A program made the translations under genes and the position numbers. The notes beneath the pieces are model-generated. The model had not been told where the DNA came from and ran no database searches. It saw only the letters and a list, made by a program, of their open reading frames with translations. Source: Rhizobium subbaraonis (GTDB taxonomy: Bacteria > Pseudomonadota > Alphaproteobacteria > Rhizobiales > Rhizobiaceae). From it: a stretch of 64,000 nt of DNA. The stretch covers positions 124,001 through 188,000 of the forward strand of contig NZ_OBQD01000011.1 of the NCBI RefSeq assembly GCF_900220975.1, read 5' to 3'. Shown here piece after piece: positions 1 to 11,521 of the stretch (position 1 is the first letter of the stretch; each line of letters starts with the position of its first letter).

Positions 1-1
1 C

Positions 2-1336
2 CTGGAAAGCGACAACGTCGGTGTCGTTATCTTCGGTTCAGACCGTGACATCAAGGAAGGCGACATCGTCAAGCGGACCGGCGCCATCGTCGACGTCCCG
101 GTCGGTCCGGAACTGCTCGGCCGCGTTGTTGACGCGCTCGGCAACCCGATCGACGGCAAGGGCCCGATCAATGCCAAGCAGCGCGCCCGCGTTGACGTCA
201 AGGCTCCGGGCATCATCCCGCGCAAGTCGGTGCACGAGCCGATGTCGACCGGCCTCAAGGCCATCGACGCGCTGATCCCGGTCGGCCGCGGCCAGCGAGA
301 GCTCGTCATCGGCGACCGCCAGACCGGCAAGACCGCCATCATCCTGGATGCGATCCTGAACCAGAAGGCGATCCACGACAGCGGCCCGGACAGCGAGAAG
401 CTGTACTGCGTCTACGTCGCTATCGGCCAGAAGCGTTCGACCGTCGCCCAGTTCGTGAAGGTTCTCGAAGAGCGCGGCGCTCTCCAGTACTCGATCATCG
501 TTGCTGCAACCGCCTCCGACCCGGCGCCGATGCAGTACCTCGCACCGTTCGCGGGTTGCGCAATGGGCGAATACTTCCGTGACAACGGCAAGCACGCCCT
601 GATCGGCTACGACGACCTTTCCAAGCAGGCCGTTGCCTACCGCCAGATGTCGCTGCTGCTGCGCCGTCCGCCGGGCCGCGAAGCCTATCCGGGCGACGTC
701 TTCTACCTGCACTCCCGCCTGCTTGAGCGCGCTGCAAAGCTCAACGACGAGATGGGCGCTGGCTCGCTGACGGCTCTGCCGGTCATCGAAACCCAGGGTA
801 ACGACGTTTCGGCGTTTATCCCGACCAACGTGATCTCGATCACCGATGGCCAGATCTTCCTTGAAACGGACCTGTTCTACCAGGGTATCCGTCCGGCCGT
901 TAACGTCGGTCTGTCGGTTTCCCGCGTGGGCTCTTCCGCTCAGATCAAGGCGATGAAGCAGGTCGCCGGCTCGATCAAGGGCGAGCTTGCCCAGTATCGC
1001 GAAATGGCAGCCTTCGCCCAGTTCGGCTCGGACCTCGACGCCGCGACGCAGCGCCTGCTGAACCGCGGTGCACGCCTGACCGAACTCCTGAAGCAGCCGC
1101 AGTTCTCGCCGCTGAAGACGGAAGAGCAGGTTGCGGTGATCTTCGCCGGCGTCAACGGGTACCTCGACAAGCTGCCGGTCAACAAGGTCGGCAAGTTCGA
1201 GCAGGGCCTGCTTTCGTACATGCGCACGGAAGGCAAGGGCATTCTCGATGCCATCCGCACGGAGAAGGCAATCAGCGACGACACCAAGGGTAAGCTGAAG
1301 GCTGCTCTTGACGCCTTCGCTAAATCCTTCGCCTGA
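2..1336 (+). CDS. atpA: ATP synthase F1 subunit alpha (5' truncated by window edge)
   Basis: Regulatory/catalytic alpha subunit of the F1 head of the proton-translocating ATP synthase on the inner membrane. The reading frame is already open at base 2 and runs to TGA at 1334-1336, giving 444 visible residues. The family is about 509 residues long, so roughly 65 N-terminal residues lie outside the window. The P-loop GDRQTGKT is encoded at 311-334, and the alpha-specific stretch [20 protein letters not shown] follows. It is the first visible gene of the collinear atpA-atpG-atpD-atpC set, with atpG starting 28 bases downstream. atpH is expected just upstream. Nothing looks damaged. Confidence 0.98.
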   Translation: MESDNVGVVIFGSDRDIKEGDIVKRTGAIVDVPVGPELLGRVVDALGNPIDGKGPINAKQRARVDVKAPGIIPRKSVHEPMSTGLKAIDALIPVGRGQRELVIGDRQTGKTAIILDAILNQKAIHDSGPDSEKLYCVYVAIGQKRSTVAQFVKVLEERGALQYSIIVAATASDPAPMQYLAPFAGCAMGEYFRDNGKHALIGYDDLSKQAVAYRQMSLLLRRPPGREAYPGDVFYLHSRLLERAAKLNDEMGAGSLTALPVIETQGNDVSAFIPTNVISITDGQIFLETDLFYQGIRPAVNVGLSVSRVGSSAQIKAMKQVAGSIKGELAQYREMAAFAQFGSDLDAATQRLLNRGARLTELLKQPQFSPLKTEEQVAVIFAGVNGYLDKLPVNKVGKFEQGLLSYMRTEGKGILDAIRTEKAISDDTKGKLKAALDAFAKSFA

Positions 1337-1364
1337 ACGGGTTCCAGTCTAGGACGGATAACGG

Positions 1365-3784
<2,420 letters not shown>

Positions 3785-3795
3785 TCAGAGAACAC

Positions 3796-3820
3796 CGGGC
3801 GCCTGCCTGCCGGGCGCCCG
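3796..3820 (+). other. Intercistronic hairpin between atpD and atpC
   Basis: A perfect 8-bp inverted repeat, CGGGCGCC (3796-3803) and GGCGCCCG (3813-3820), is separated by a 9-base loop. It begins 11 bases after the atpD stop and is not followed by a T-run, so it does not look like a full terminator. In F1 the beta:epsilon ratio is 3:1. A hairpin here could stabilise upstream mRNA or attenuate atpC, but that role is inference. Confidence 0.6.
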
Positions 3821-3856
3821 TTCCTGACCTGATGAAATCAGAAGAAGTGAATGGTC

Positions 3857-4264
3857 ATGGCCGACAGTTTCCAGTTTGAACTCGTTTCTCCAGAGCGCCT
3901 GCTGCTTTCGGGCAGTGTGACCTCGGTCGTCATTCCCGCCTCGGAAGGCGAGATGACCGTCATGGCCAACCATGCGCCCACCATGACGACGATCAATCCC
4001 GGTATCGTGACCGTCACGTTCGCCGACGGAAAGACGGACCGGTACGTGGTGTTCGGCGGCTTCGCCGATATCCTGCCGAGCGGCTGCACGCTTCTGGCGG
4101 AATCGGCGGTGCATGTCGACGAGATCAGCCGCGACGATATCATCAAGCGGATCGAAATTGCGCGCGGCGAACTTGAAGCGGCTCCGAACGACGAGCACCG
4201 CGCCGGTATCGAGCGCTACATTGCGCAACTCGGCACGGTTCAGGGAACGATACTTCCCGCTTGA
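3857..4264 (+). CDS. atpC: ATP synthase F1 subunit epsilon
   Basis: Rotor-associated epsilon subunit that links gamma to the c-ring and can inhibit ATP hydrolysis. It begins MADSFQFELVSPERLL, the usual beta-sandwich opening, and has the SEGEMTVMANHAPTMTT segment. The length, 135 residues from the ATG at 3857, is normal. A second in-frame ATG at 3851 would add Met-Val. I prefer 3857 because it begins the conserved MADSFQFELVSP and leaves GAAG at a better distance; 3851 cannot be excluded. It is the last gene of the operon and is followed by a strong terminator. Confidence 0.96.
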   Translation: MADSFQFELVSPERLLLSGSVTSVVIPASEGEMTVMANHAPTMTTINPGIVTVTFADGKTDRYVVFGGFADILPSGCTLLAESAVHVDEISRDDIIKRIEIARGELEAAPNDEHRAGIERYIAQLGTVQGTILPA

Positions 4265-4291
4265 ACAGCGAATTGATGTCCCACGTCATGG

Positions 4292-4320
4292 AACCCCGCT
4301 TCGGCGGGGTTTTTTGTTGT
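4292..4320 (+). terminator. Rho-independent terminator of the atp operon
   Basis: Stem AACCCCGC (4292-4299), tetraloop TTCG (4300-4303) and stem GCGGGGTT (4304-4311) run directly into TTTTTGTTGT. A perfect 8-bp stem with a UUCG loop and a T-run, 27 bases after the atpC stop, is a textbook intrinsic terminator. Confidence 0.93.
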
Positions 4321-4478
4321 CTCACAGGAACTTCATGGCCGCAAATGCCTTAACTAAGAGGCAAGGTAGCTATCGTCTTTGGGACTATTTGCTTTGAAAT
4401 GAAGCAGATTGCTGCTTCTATGCCGGTCCGGCGGGGAAGCTGTCGGGCCTATCGCATTATTTGCTGGAATGAGGATCG

Positions 4479-5906
4479 ATGTCTGAAAAAATCATCCCGG
4501 TCATTATGGCGGGCGGCAAAGGTACCCGGCTATGGCCGCTTTCGCGTTCGAGTGCGCCCAAGCAGTTCATGTCGCTGCTCGGAAAGAACACGCTGTTTCA
4601 ACGAACGCTGGCGCGTGTCGCCGACACCGAGCGCTATGAAGCGCCGATCGTGCTGACAAATGCCGAGTTTCGCTTTCTTGTCGCCGAGCAGGCGCGTCAG
4701 ATCGACCAGCCGCTGTCCAAGATCCTGCTTGAGCCCGTTGCGCGCAATACGGCGCCGGCGCTGGCAGCCGCCGCACTGATCGTCGCCGGCGAGTTCGGCG
4801 AGCGGGCCATCATGCAGGTGCTGGCTTCCGATCACGAGATCGTCGAGGACGACGTCTATCGCGATTGCGTGGCGCGCGCGGCGGAGGCGGCGCAGGCCGG
4901 CAGGCTTGTGACCTTCGGGATCACGCCGACCGAACCGGCAACGGGCTACGGCTACATCGAGGCCGGTGAAGAACTCGGCGGCGGTGCCTGTGCGGTCAAG
5001 CGCTTTATCGAGAAGCCGGACCGCGAGAGGGCGGAGCAGCTCGTTGCCGCTGGCGGCTACCTGTGGAACTCCGGCATGTTCATGCTTCCGGTCGGAATCT
5101 TCCTCCAGGAACTGCGCCAGCTCGCGCCCGAAGTTCTAGAGGCGGCGACGCAGGCTATTGCCGGCGCAAAGGCCGACCTCGATTTTGTCCGGCTCGAGGA
5201 GGAGGCTTTCTCCAAGGCACCTGACATCTCCATCGACTACGCCATCTTCGAAAAGACACCCATCGCCGCCGTGGTTCCCTCGCCGATCGAATGGTCGGAT
5301 CTCGGCAGCTGGGACTCGGTGTGGAAGCTCGGTGAGCAGGACGGTTCGGGCAACGTTGCTGACGGCCGTACCACGCTGCTCGATACGCACAATTCGCTCG
5401 TGCTGTCGAAGGACATCCATGTCGCCGTGCAGGGCATGTCCGACATCGCGGTGATCGCGAGCGAGGATGCCGTCTATATCGGACGCATGGAAGACAGCCA
5501 GAATGTCGGCAAGCTGGTCAAGCACCTTGCCTCGATGAGGGAGACAGCACCGCTGACGGAAACGCATCGGACGTCTTACCGCCCCTGGGGCGGCTACACG
5601 TCCGTTCTCAACGGCGACCGTTTCCAGGTGAAGCGGCTGTTTGTCAAGCCGGGGCGAAGGCTTTCGCTTCAGAAGCATCATCACCGCTCCGAGCACTGGA
5701 TCGTCGTGCGTGGTACTGCCGAAGTGACGGTCGGCGAGAAGGTCATCCCGCTGCGCGAAAACGAATCGGTCTATATTCCGCAGGGCGAGCTGCACCGCCT
5801 TGCCAATCCGGGAAAGATCCTGCTGGAGCTGATCGAAGTCCAGACCGGTTCCTATCTCGGCGAGGACGACATCATTCGTATCGAGGATGAATTCGGCCGG
5901 GACTAG
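4479..5906 (+). CDS. Bifunctional mannose-1-phosphate guanylyltransferase / mannose-6-phosphate isomerase (type II PMI)
   Basis: Makes GDP-mannose from GTP and mannose-1-phosphate, and through its C-terminal domain can interconvert fructose-6-P and mannose-6-P, feeding exopolysaccharide, LPS or capsule synthesis. The N-terminal nucleotidyltransferase domain has AGGKGTRLWPLSRSSAPKQF near residues 11-30 and FIEKPDR near 180. The C-terminal cupin starts at RPWGGY, with the metal-binding HHHRSEHW near residue 398. The length, 475 residues, matches the two-domain XanB/AlgA/CpsB/NoeJ group. ATG 4479 follows GAGGAT closely. No sugar-nucleotide genes flank it, so the target polysaccharide cannot be named; manC, cpsB or noeJ would all be possible symbols. 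Confidence 0.93.
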   Translation: MSEKIIPVIMAGGKGTRLWPLSRSSAPKQFMSLLGKNTLFQRTLARVADTERYEAPIVLTNAEFRFLVAEQARQIDQPLSKILLEPVARNTAPALAAAALIVAGEFGERAIMQVLASDHEIVEDDVYRDCVARAAEAAQAGRLVTFGITPTEPATGYGYIEAGEELGGGACAVKRFIEKPDRERAEQLVAAGGYLWNSGMFMLPVGIFLQELRQLAPEVLEAATQAIAGAKADLDFVRLEEEAFSKAPDISIDYAIFEKTPIAAVVPSPIEWSDLGSWDSVWKLGEQDGSGNVADGRTTLLDTHNSLVLSKDIHVAVQGMSDIAVIASEDAVYIGRMEDSQNVGKLVKHLASMRETAPLTETHRTSYRPWGGYTSVLNGDRFQVKRLFVKPGRRLSLQKHHHRSEHWIVVRGTAEVTVGEKVIPLRENESVYIPQGELHRLANPGKILLELIEVQTGSYLGEDDIIRIEDEFGRD

Positions 5907-5928
5907 CCGAATATCGCCCATCGCTCGC

Positions 5929-6693
5929 TTAAAGCAGGCGGGCGCCCGCGGCATCGACCTTCAGGACGGTGAGTCGGCCGGTGGCGAAACAGCCGGTGTC
6001 GATACCGATGCGGCCGGCGGCGAACTCCGGTTCGCCGCACGGCGTATGGCCGTGCACGACCACCAGAGGGAGCTCCGGCCCGTTTGTCAGAAACGGCTCG
6101 CGGATCCACAGCATGTCCTCTTCGTTCTGCTGATCTAGCGGTATGCCGGGTTTTACCCCGGCATGGACGAAGAGATACTGTCCCGCCTGCAGGAAAATGG
6201 GCAGGCGCGCGAGAAAGGCGAGCTGATCGCCCGGTATCGACCGCGTCAGGCTTGCGTCGTTACGCCAAAGGACGTCCTCAACATCGATGCCAAAGGATGC
6301 CAGCGTCGCCAGTCCGCCGAAATTCGGGCCGAGCCAGTAAAGCCAGCCCGACGGATCGCGCAGAAATCGCAAGAAAGTATCGTCGTGATTGCCGCAGATC
6401 GCGATCCTTGCCAGCCCGTCGTCGTGGCTGCCGGCGAGGTGGCGGAGGACGGATGCCGAGTCAGGACCGCGATCGACGTAGTCGCCGAGATAGACGAGCA
6501 ACACGTCGCCGTCCGTTCGCCTTGCATCTTCGCGAATTCGCTCCTCTGCTTCCATCAGTTCGCGGAAGCAGCCGTGCACGTCTCCGATCGCATAGATGGT
6601 CGGTAGCCGCCCTTCCAGCGTGAGACGCGCGCGCGCGCGCTTCTTGCCGGTTAACGTTGGAATCTCGACGATGCTGTAGGAGGCGGACTGCAT
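5929..6693 (-). CDS. Metallophosphoesterase, Ser/Thr protein phosphatase (PPP)-like
   Basis: Predicted binuclear-metal phosphatase of the bacterial PrpA/ApaH-like PPP group, 254 residues. The three signatures are intact: GDVHGC at residues 37-42, GDYVDRG at 70-76 and GNHD at 101-104. A later VHAG (FVHAGVKPG) and VVHGHTP supply the remaining metal-binding histidines. The substrate could be a phosphoprotein or a dinucleoside polyphosphate, and the sequence does not decide. The gene is convergent with the GDP-mannose gene (22 bp gap) and lies 52 bp downstream of an unknown membrane protein on the same strand, so the two may be co-transcribed. Confidence 0.88.
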   Translation of the reverse strand: MQSASYSIVEIPTLTGKKRARARLTLEGRLPTIYAIGDVHGCFRELMEAEERIREDARRTDGDVLLVYLGDYVDRGPDSASVLRHLAGSHDDGLARIAICGNHDDTFLRFLRDPSGWLYWLGPNFGGLATLASFGIDVEDVLWRNDASLTRSIPGDQLAFLARLPIFLQAGQYLFVHAGVKPGIPLDQQNEEDMLWIREPFLTNGPELPLVVVHGHTPCGEPEFAAGRIGIDTGCFATGRLTVLKVDAAGARLL

Positions 6694-6745
6694 CGTGCCA
6701 GCTTATCGCATTGCCGCATTGCGGCAAACGTTCACGGCCTAGGCC

Positions 6746-7546
6746 TTACCTTGCCGCCATCGGCGGATCCGGCATAGGAAGCCATTTCTCGCGATCGAAA
6801 TAGGGCGGCAGATAGGTGTTCTTGGGACGCGACCGATCCGGCGTGATAATGAAGTTGAAGCGCGGCGTATCGCCGAACTCCCGCTTCAGCTGAATGCGGC
6901 TGCCGAGCACCACGACGTCGAATTCCTTGAGCGCGCGGAGATTGTCGAGGATTTCCGGGGCGTCGTTCCAGCGAACTTCCTCGAAGAAGACGCCTACGGC
7001 TGCGATCGCCGCGTCGGTCAGGGCTGTCCGCGTCGCCTCGTTCTCCAGGTTGAGCTTGATCCTGAACGAGGTCAGTCGCTCCTGGTTGCTGCCGCGGATG
7101 GACAGGTAGGCGGAGGTCTTCGGGCCGTCCCCATCGTCATCGGCGGTGAACTCGCGGAAGGAGGTGCAATACCAGCCGCTGCCGGTGAGGCCCTCTTGCC
7201 AGCCGGAATTGGCAAAGCCGGTGCGCTGCAGCGCGGTGCAGAGTTCCTTGGGATCGCGCCGGACCGTGCGTGAGAACTTCGTCTCCATGGGAACGATGCG
7301 CGAGACGAGGCGCTCGGGTATTTCGACCTGGGGGCGGGGTATCCGTCCGCCGCGGCTTTCGAGTGGGCGGGGCTGCGTGTTTTCGGATTGCCTGGCGATC
7401 GGCTCAAAGCCGAAATGCACGAGCGCGCGGTTCAGGTTGCGGTGATCGTTGGCCAGCAGGAAGGTTGCCGCGATCGCGGAAAGGATCCCAAGCGTCAGCA
7501 GTGCAAACAGGATCTTGCCGGATCTGCCCTTTTTCTTGTCCGCCAT
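6746..7546 (-). CDS. Unknown protein with one N-terminal membrane segment
   Basis: I do not recognise this 266-residue protein. It opens with a basic stretch (MADKKKGRSGK) followed by one hydrophobic segment near residues 11-31 (ILFALLTLGILSAIAATFLL). It then has a Pro/Arg linker (RPLESRGGRIPRPQVEIPER) and a soluble domain of about 190 residues containing a WYCTSF segment. It should be an inner-membrane protein with a periplasmic domain. The frame is open further upstream, but the ATG at 7546 is the natural start because the preceding 43 codons look non-coding. It lies 52 bp upstream of the metallophosphatase. No catalytic motif is evident. Confidence 0.8.
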   Translation of the reverse strand: MADKKKGRSGKILFALLTLGILSAIAATFLLANDHRNLNRALVHFGFEPIARQSENTQPRPLESRGGRIPRPQVEIPERLVSRIVPMETKFSRTVRRDPKELCTALQRTGFANSGWQEGLTGSGWYCTSFREFTADDDGDGPKTSAYLSIRGSNQERLTSFRIKLNLENEATRTALTDAAIAAVGVFFEEVRWNDAPEILDNLRALKEFDVVVLGSRIQLKREFGDTPRFNFIITPDRSRPKNTYLPPYFDREKWLPMPDPPMAAR

Positions 7547-7740
7547 GCCGCAATGACGTTGCCCGATCGCTGCAGGATCCACCGGACCGGTTCGGGACGG
7601 TCGGCCGATGGCGCCGGGGCTTCCGGTGGCTTGGTGATAGGGCACAAAGAGGCTCTCGGCAAGCGGCCGGCGCAAGGTGCCGCATTGACACCTGCAGCAC
7701 GGAAACGTGACTTGGTGCTACCGGGAGGGGTGCTGCCCGC

Positions 7741-8655
7741 TCAGCCAGGTTTTGCCGCAAGGGCGGAGAGTGCTGCGTGCAGCTTCAGCACTTCCGGTGG
7801 CGATGGCCGGAAGCGTGGCAGGCCCAGATAGTAGCCGTATCCGGTTTTCAGGCCGCTTGCGCCAAGCACGACAAGCCGTCCGTCCGCAAGCGGCTCGCCG
7901 AGAAGGCCGAGGCTGCCTAGCGCTACGCCGTCGCCGCGCGTCGCGGCGTCGACGGCCATCACATAGGTGGAGAAGGTCAGGTTCGCCCGCGCGCTTCTCG
8001 CCTCGTTGTGTGCGCCCAGCCTTTCGAACCATTGGCGGAAGGAGATCCAGTTCGCATTGAAGCGGTCGTAGTCGATGAGGTCGAGGGCAGCGAGGTCCGC
8101 CGGTGCCAGCGATGCCGCGTCTTCGATGCCGCGGCTGCGCAGGTAGTCAGGCGAGGCGACCGGCGCGAGCTCTTCGGTCAGAAGAGCGGTGAGCGACCAG
8201 CGTGGATGTTCGCCACGACAATAGAGGATGACGAGGTCGTTGCTCTCGGAGGCAAGGTCGGAAGGGCTGTCGGAAGTGAGAAGGCGAATCGACAGGCCGG
8301 CATCGGCCTTGCCGAACTCGCGCAGACGCCTGCCCAGCCATAGGTGGGAGACCGAACCGCTGGCGGCGATCGAGATCGTCTGGCCAAAGCCGGCGCGGAA
8401 GGGCTCCAGGCTTTCCTCCAGATAATCCAGCGTCGCCCGGATACGCTGGAACAGCCGCTCGCCACCGGGCGTCAGCGCCAGGTTCTTGCCGCGGCGGGTG
8501 AACAGGTCGGCGCCGAGATGCCCCTCCAGTCCCTTTATGCGGCGGCTGACGGCGGCTTGGGTAATGTTCAGCTCGCGCCCGGCACGCGAAAAATTCATGT
8601 GCCGGCAGGCGGCGTCGAAGACGCGGAAGGTCTCGAGGGGGATCTTGTCGAGCAT
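7741..8655 (-). CDS. LysR-family transcriptional regulator (GcvA-like)
   Basis: A 304-residue LysR-type regulator. The winged helix-turn-helix spans residues 1-60 (LETFRVFDAACRHMNFSRAGRELNITQAAVSRRIKGLEGHLG), followed by a linker helix and a periplasmic-binding-like effector domain. The NITQAAVSRRIKGLE helix resembles the GcvA/AmpR subgroup. It is transcribed away from the alcohol dehydrogenase gene, with 109 bp between the two starts. That arrangement is typical for a LysR protein controlling the divergent operon, so it is the best candidate regulator of the 8765-12643 catabolic genes. The effector is unknown. Confidence 0.92.
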   Translation of the reverse strand: MLDKIPLETFRVFDAACRHMNFSRAGRELNITQAAVSRRIKGLEGHLGADLFTRRGKNLALTPGGERLFQRIRATLDYLEESLEPFRAGFGQTISIAASGSVSHLWLGRRLREFGKADAGLSIRLLTSDSPSDLASESNDLVILYCRGEHPRWSLTALLTEELAPVASPDYLRSRGIEDAASLAPADLAALDLIDYDRFNANWISFRQWFERLGAHNEARSARANLTFSTYVMAVDAATRGDGVALGSLGLLGEPLADGRLVVLGASGLKTGYGYYLGLPRFRPSPPEVLKLHAALSALAAKPG

Positions 8656-8679
8656 GGGCCCATCATGATTTCAGATCAT

Positions 8680-8698
8680 CGAAATTCCCGAGAATTCG
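8680..8698. promoter_or_regulatory. Candidate LysR operator between divergent LysR and alcohol dehydrogenase genes
   Basis: An interrupted dyad lies in the 109-bp divergent region: AATTC (8683-8687), CCGA, GAATT (8692-8696), flanked by CGA (8680-8682) and TCG (8696-8698 partly overlapping). A second dyad, ATGAT-TTCAG-ATCAT, is at 8665-8679. Dyads in such a gap are where LysR proteins usually bind; assignment to this regulator is inference. Confidence 0.35.
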
Positions 8699-8764
8699 AT
8701 GGATTTGAAAATATCAGATCGTGATGCAGGGTAAAGCGTTCGCGTTTGCGCACGGGAGACGACC

Positions 8765-9907
8765 TTGCAGTTCACCACCTCCTTCGTCCCGGAGATCCGG
8801 TTCGGCAATGATCTTCACCGGACGGTCGGGAAGGCTGCCGCCGGGTTCGGCGCGAGGCGGGCTGCCCTCGTCATCGACGGGTTCCTGGCGCAGTCCGGAC
8901 TTGCGGACAGGATCGCGGCCCAGCTTGCCGACGAGGGGATTGCAAGCCGGTTCTTTTCCTCCTTTTCCGGCGAGCCGAAGCTGAGGCATGTGCGAGAAGC
9001 CACGGAGATGGCGACTGGCTGCGACCTCGTCATCGGGATCGGCGGTGGATCGGCGCTGGATATCGCCAAGATCGCTGCCTGCTGCGCCGTCTCCGGCGAA
9101 GATCCGATGCACTATGCGCTCGCCGCCCATCCGCTGCCCGCCAACCCCTTGAAGAAGATCATGGTGCCGACGACGGCCGGTACGGGTTCGGAAACGTCGG
9201 CAACGACCATCTTCACCGGGCCCGAGGGCAGGAAGCTCTGGATCTGGGGGCCGGAAACGAAGGCGGATCTCGTCCTGCTCGATCCGGCACTGACGGCGAC
9301 GCTGCCCGCAAATCTCACCGCGTGGTGCGGGTTCGACGCCATGATCCACGCCTTCGAGGCGGCGACGAACCGAAACGCCCATTACGGGGCGAAACTCTAT
9401 GCGCACGAGGCGCTGCGGCTGATCGGCGGCGCGCTGGAAACGGCCGTCCGCGAGCCGCAGGACCTTGAGGCGCGCGGCAAGGTGCTGCTCGGCTCCTGCC
9501 ATGCCGGCATCGCCATCGACAATTGCGGCACGGCGATCGCGCACAATATCAGCCATGCGCTGGCGGGGCTGGCGCCTGTGCATCACGGGCTTGCGACGGC
9601 ACTCGGCTTCGAATCGACGATCGGCTGGCTGGTCGAGGCGGATACGGCAGATCTGAATGCCGCGGCACGGGCGCTTGGGCTGCAATCGGCATCGGAGCTG
9701 CCGTCCTTCGTGTCAGGCCTGATGGATCGCACCGGGATCGAACGTGCGCTGCCGGCGGCCTTCACCGGCTTCGATGACGCCGCTCTTGCCGCCGAGATGC
9801 GCGCGCCGGAAAACCAGCCGATGCGGCGTTCGACGATCCGCGAGATCACCGATGGCGACATTGGCGTCTTCGCCGCGCGCATCATGACGCTGCCGAAGAC
9901 GCTCTGA
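8765..9907 (+). CDS. Iron-containing (group III) alcohol dehydrogenase
   Basis: NAD(P)-dependent dehydrogenase that would oxidise an alcohol to an aldehyde or reduce a carbonyl; 380 residues, normal for the family. The dinucleotide-binding GIGGGSALDIAKI is near residue 93, and PTTAGTGSE, FDAMIHAFEA and ISHALAGLAPVHHG carry the conserved turn and the metal-binding Asp/His residues. The start is TTG at 8765, six bases after GGGAG; no better ATG exists, and MQFTTSFVPEIRFG fits the family. It is first in a row with aldehyde dehydrogenase (16 bp gap) and an enolase-superfamily enzyme, so its product is plausibly handed to the aldehyde dehydrogenase. Maleylacetate reductases belong to the same fold, but no aromatic-pathway genes are near. 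Confidence 0.9.
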   Translation: MQFTTSFVPEIRFGNDLHRTVGKAAAGFGARRAALVIDGFLAQSGLADRIAAQLADEGIASRFFSSFSGEPKLRHVREATEMATGCDLVIGIGGGSALDIAKIAACCAVSGEDPMHYALAAHPLPANPLKKIMVPTTAGTGSETSATTIFTGPEGRKLWIWGPETKADLVLLDPALTATLPANLTAWCGFDAMIHAFEAATNRNAHYGAKLYAHEALRLIGGALETAVREPQDLEARGKVLLGSCHAGIAIDNCGTAIAHNISHALAGLAPVHHGLATALGFESTIGWLVEADTADLNAAARALGLQSASELPSFVSGLMDRTGIERALPAAFTGFDDAALAAEMRAPENQPMRRSTIREITDGDIGVFAARIMTLPKTL

Positions 9908-9923
9908 CGCCTGGGGGAGACAG

Positions 9924-11423
9924 ATGACCACGCGCTATAGCCGAGACTACTGGGAAAAGCTGCTGGCCGGGCTGAGGCTGGAAGGACGCCACTTCATCGA
10001 CGGCGACTACCGGATGTCGCTTTCCGGCGAGACCTTCACCCGCATCCGACCGATGGACGGCCGGCCGGGCGGAGTGCTCTCGCGCGGGAACGCCGCCGAT
10101 ATCGATGCCGCCGTCGCTGCGGCGCGAGCCGCTTTCGCAAGCGGTGTCTGGCGCCACAAGGACCCGGGCGAGAAGAAGAAGATCATGCTGAGATGGGCGG
10201 AGCTGATCCGCACGCACGGCGAGGAACTGGCGATGCTGGAGACGATCGACGTCGGCAAGCCGGTGATGGCGTCGCTCAATGTCGACGTCCGGCTCTGCGC
10301 CGACGGCATCCAGTACTATGCCGAAATGATCGACAAGATGTACGACGAGATCGCTCCCACAGGACCCAAGGCGCGCGCCCTCGTCCGTAAAGTTCCGCTC
10401 GGCGTCGTCGGCGCGATCACGCCGTGGAACTATCCGATGATCATCGACGCCTGGAAACTCGGGCCGGCGATCGCGGCTGGCAATTCGGTGGTGCTGAAGC
10501 CGGCGGAGCAGTCGTCGTTATCGGCGCTGCGGCTCGCAGGACTCGCCGTGGAAGCGGGGCTGCCGGCCGGCGTGCTGAACGTGGTCACCGGCTATGGCGA
10601 GGAGACCGGCAAGCCGCTGGCGCTGCACATGGACGTGGACATGATCGCGTTCACGGGCTCCACCGAGGTCGGCAGGCTGATCATGGGCTATGCGGCGCAG
10701 TCCAACGTGAAGCGGGTGGCGCTGGAGCTCGGCGGCAAGTCGCCGCTCGTGGTCTTCGAGGATGCCGATCTTGATGCCGCTGCCTCGGCCGTGGCCTGGG
10801 GCTGCTTCTACAATTCCGGCGAGACTTGCCATGCCTCGACGAGGCTGATCGTTCAGCGTTCGGTGCAGGACAGGCTGATCGGCAAGATCAGGGAGGTTTC
10901 CGATCGGGAGATTGCCCTGAAACATCCTCTCGATCCGTCCGCGCAGATCGGGGCACTGATCGAGGAAGCGCATATGGAGAAGGTGCTCGGCATGGTCGCC
11001 GCCGGGGAGAGGGAGGGGGCTCGCCGCGCCTTTGGTGCCGAACGCGTTCTTTCGGAGACCGGCGGCTACTACGTCTCGCCGGGCGTCTTTGTCGACGTCA
11101 GCAACGACATGAGCCTGGCCCGGCAGGAAATCTTCGGACCGGTTCTGGCGGCCATCGCCTTCGACACGGAGGAAGAGGCGCTTGCTATCGCCAACGATAC
11201 GATCTTCGGCCTCGCCGGCGCCGTCTTCACCAAGGACATGGACCGGGCGCACCGCTTTTCGGAAAGCCTGCATGCCGGTACGGTGTGGATCAACACATAC
11301 GACATGTCGAACTTCGCCACGCCCTTCGGAGGCTTCAAGCAGTCGGGCTTCGGACGCGACCGTTCGGTGCATGCGATCGACAAATACTGCGACTACAAGA
11401 CGATCTGGCAGCAGTTCGCGTAG
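9924..11423 (+). CDS. NAD(P)-dependent aldehyde dehydrogenase
   Basis: Oxidises an aldehyde to the carboxylic acid; 499 residues, normal length. All classic residues are present: Asn in PWNYP, Glu-268 in LELGGKSP and the nucleophile Cys-302 in NSGETCHAS. The C-terminal FGGFKQSGFGRD loop is intact. The sequence is closest in feel to the broad PuuC/betaine-aldehyde group, which is not enough to name the substrate. It follows the alcohol dehydrogenase by 16 bp, with GGGGGAG ahead of the ATG. The pairing with an alcohol dehydrogenase suggests two-step oxidation of an alcohol to an acid. Confidence 0.94.
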   Translation: MTTRYSRDYWEKLLAGLRLEGRHFIDGDYRMSLSGETFTRIRPMDGRPGGVLSRGNAADIDAAVAAARAAFASGVWRHKDPGEKKKIMLRWAELIRTHGEELAMLETIDVGKPVMASLNVDVRLCADGIQYYAEMIDKMYDEIAPTGPKARALVRKVPLGVVGAITPWNYPMIIDAWKLGPAIAAGNSVVLKPAEQSSLSALRLAGLAVEAGLPAGVLNVVTGYGEETGKPLALHMDVDMIAFTGSTEVGRLIMGYAAQSNVKRVALELGGKSPLVVFEDADLDAAASAVAWGCFYNSGETCHASTRLIVQRSVQDRLIGKIREVSDREIALKHPLDPSAQIGALIEEAHMEKVLGMVAAGEREGARRAFGAERVLSETGGYYVSPGVFVDVSNDMSLARQEIFGPVLAAIAFDTEEEALAIANDTIFGLAGAVFTKDMDRAHRFSESLHAGTVWINTYDMSNFATPFGGFKQSGFGRDRSVHAIDKYCDYKTIWQQFA

Positions 11424-11442
11424 CCTACGGCCTTCGTCTCGG

Positions 11443-11486
11443 CTCTCTCCACAGGCGGGGAGAGGGTGCCGGCGGGGGATGAGGGT
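11443..11486. repeat. RIME-like palindromic half-element
   Basis: The 98-bp gap between the aldehyde dehydrogenase and dehydratase-like genes holds CTCTCC (11445-11450) and GGAGAG (11459-11464) forming a short hairpin, followed by GTGCCGGCGGGGGATGAGGG. The stretch CGGGGAGA-Ggg-GCCGGC-GGATGAGGG recurs with few changes at 27318-27348, which marks it as a dispersed element. Such CTCCCC/GATGAGGG palindromes are typical of rhizobial intergenic mosaic elements. Confidence 0.55.
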
Positions 11487-11521
11487 CACGGGGAGCCAGC
11501 AAGCAAGAGGAAAGAGAAAGC

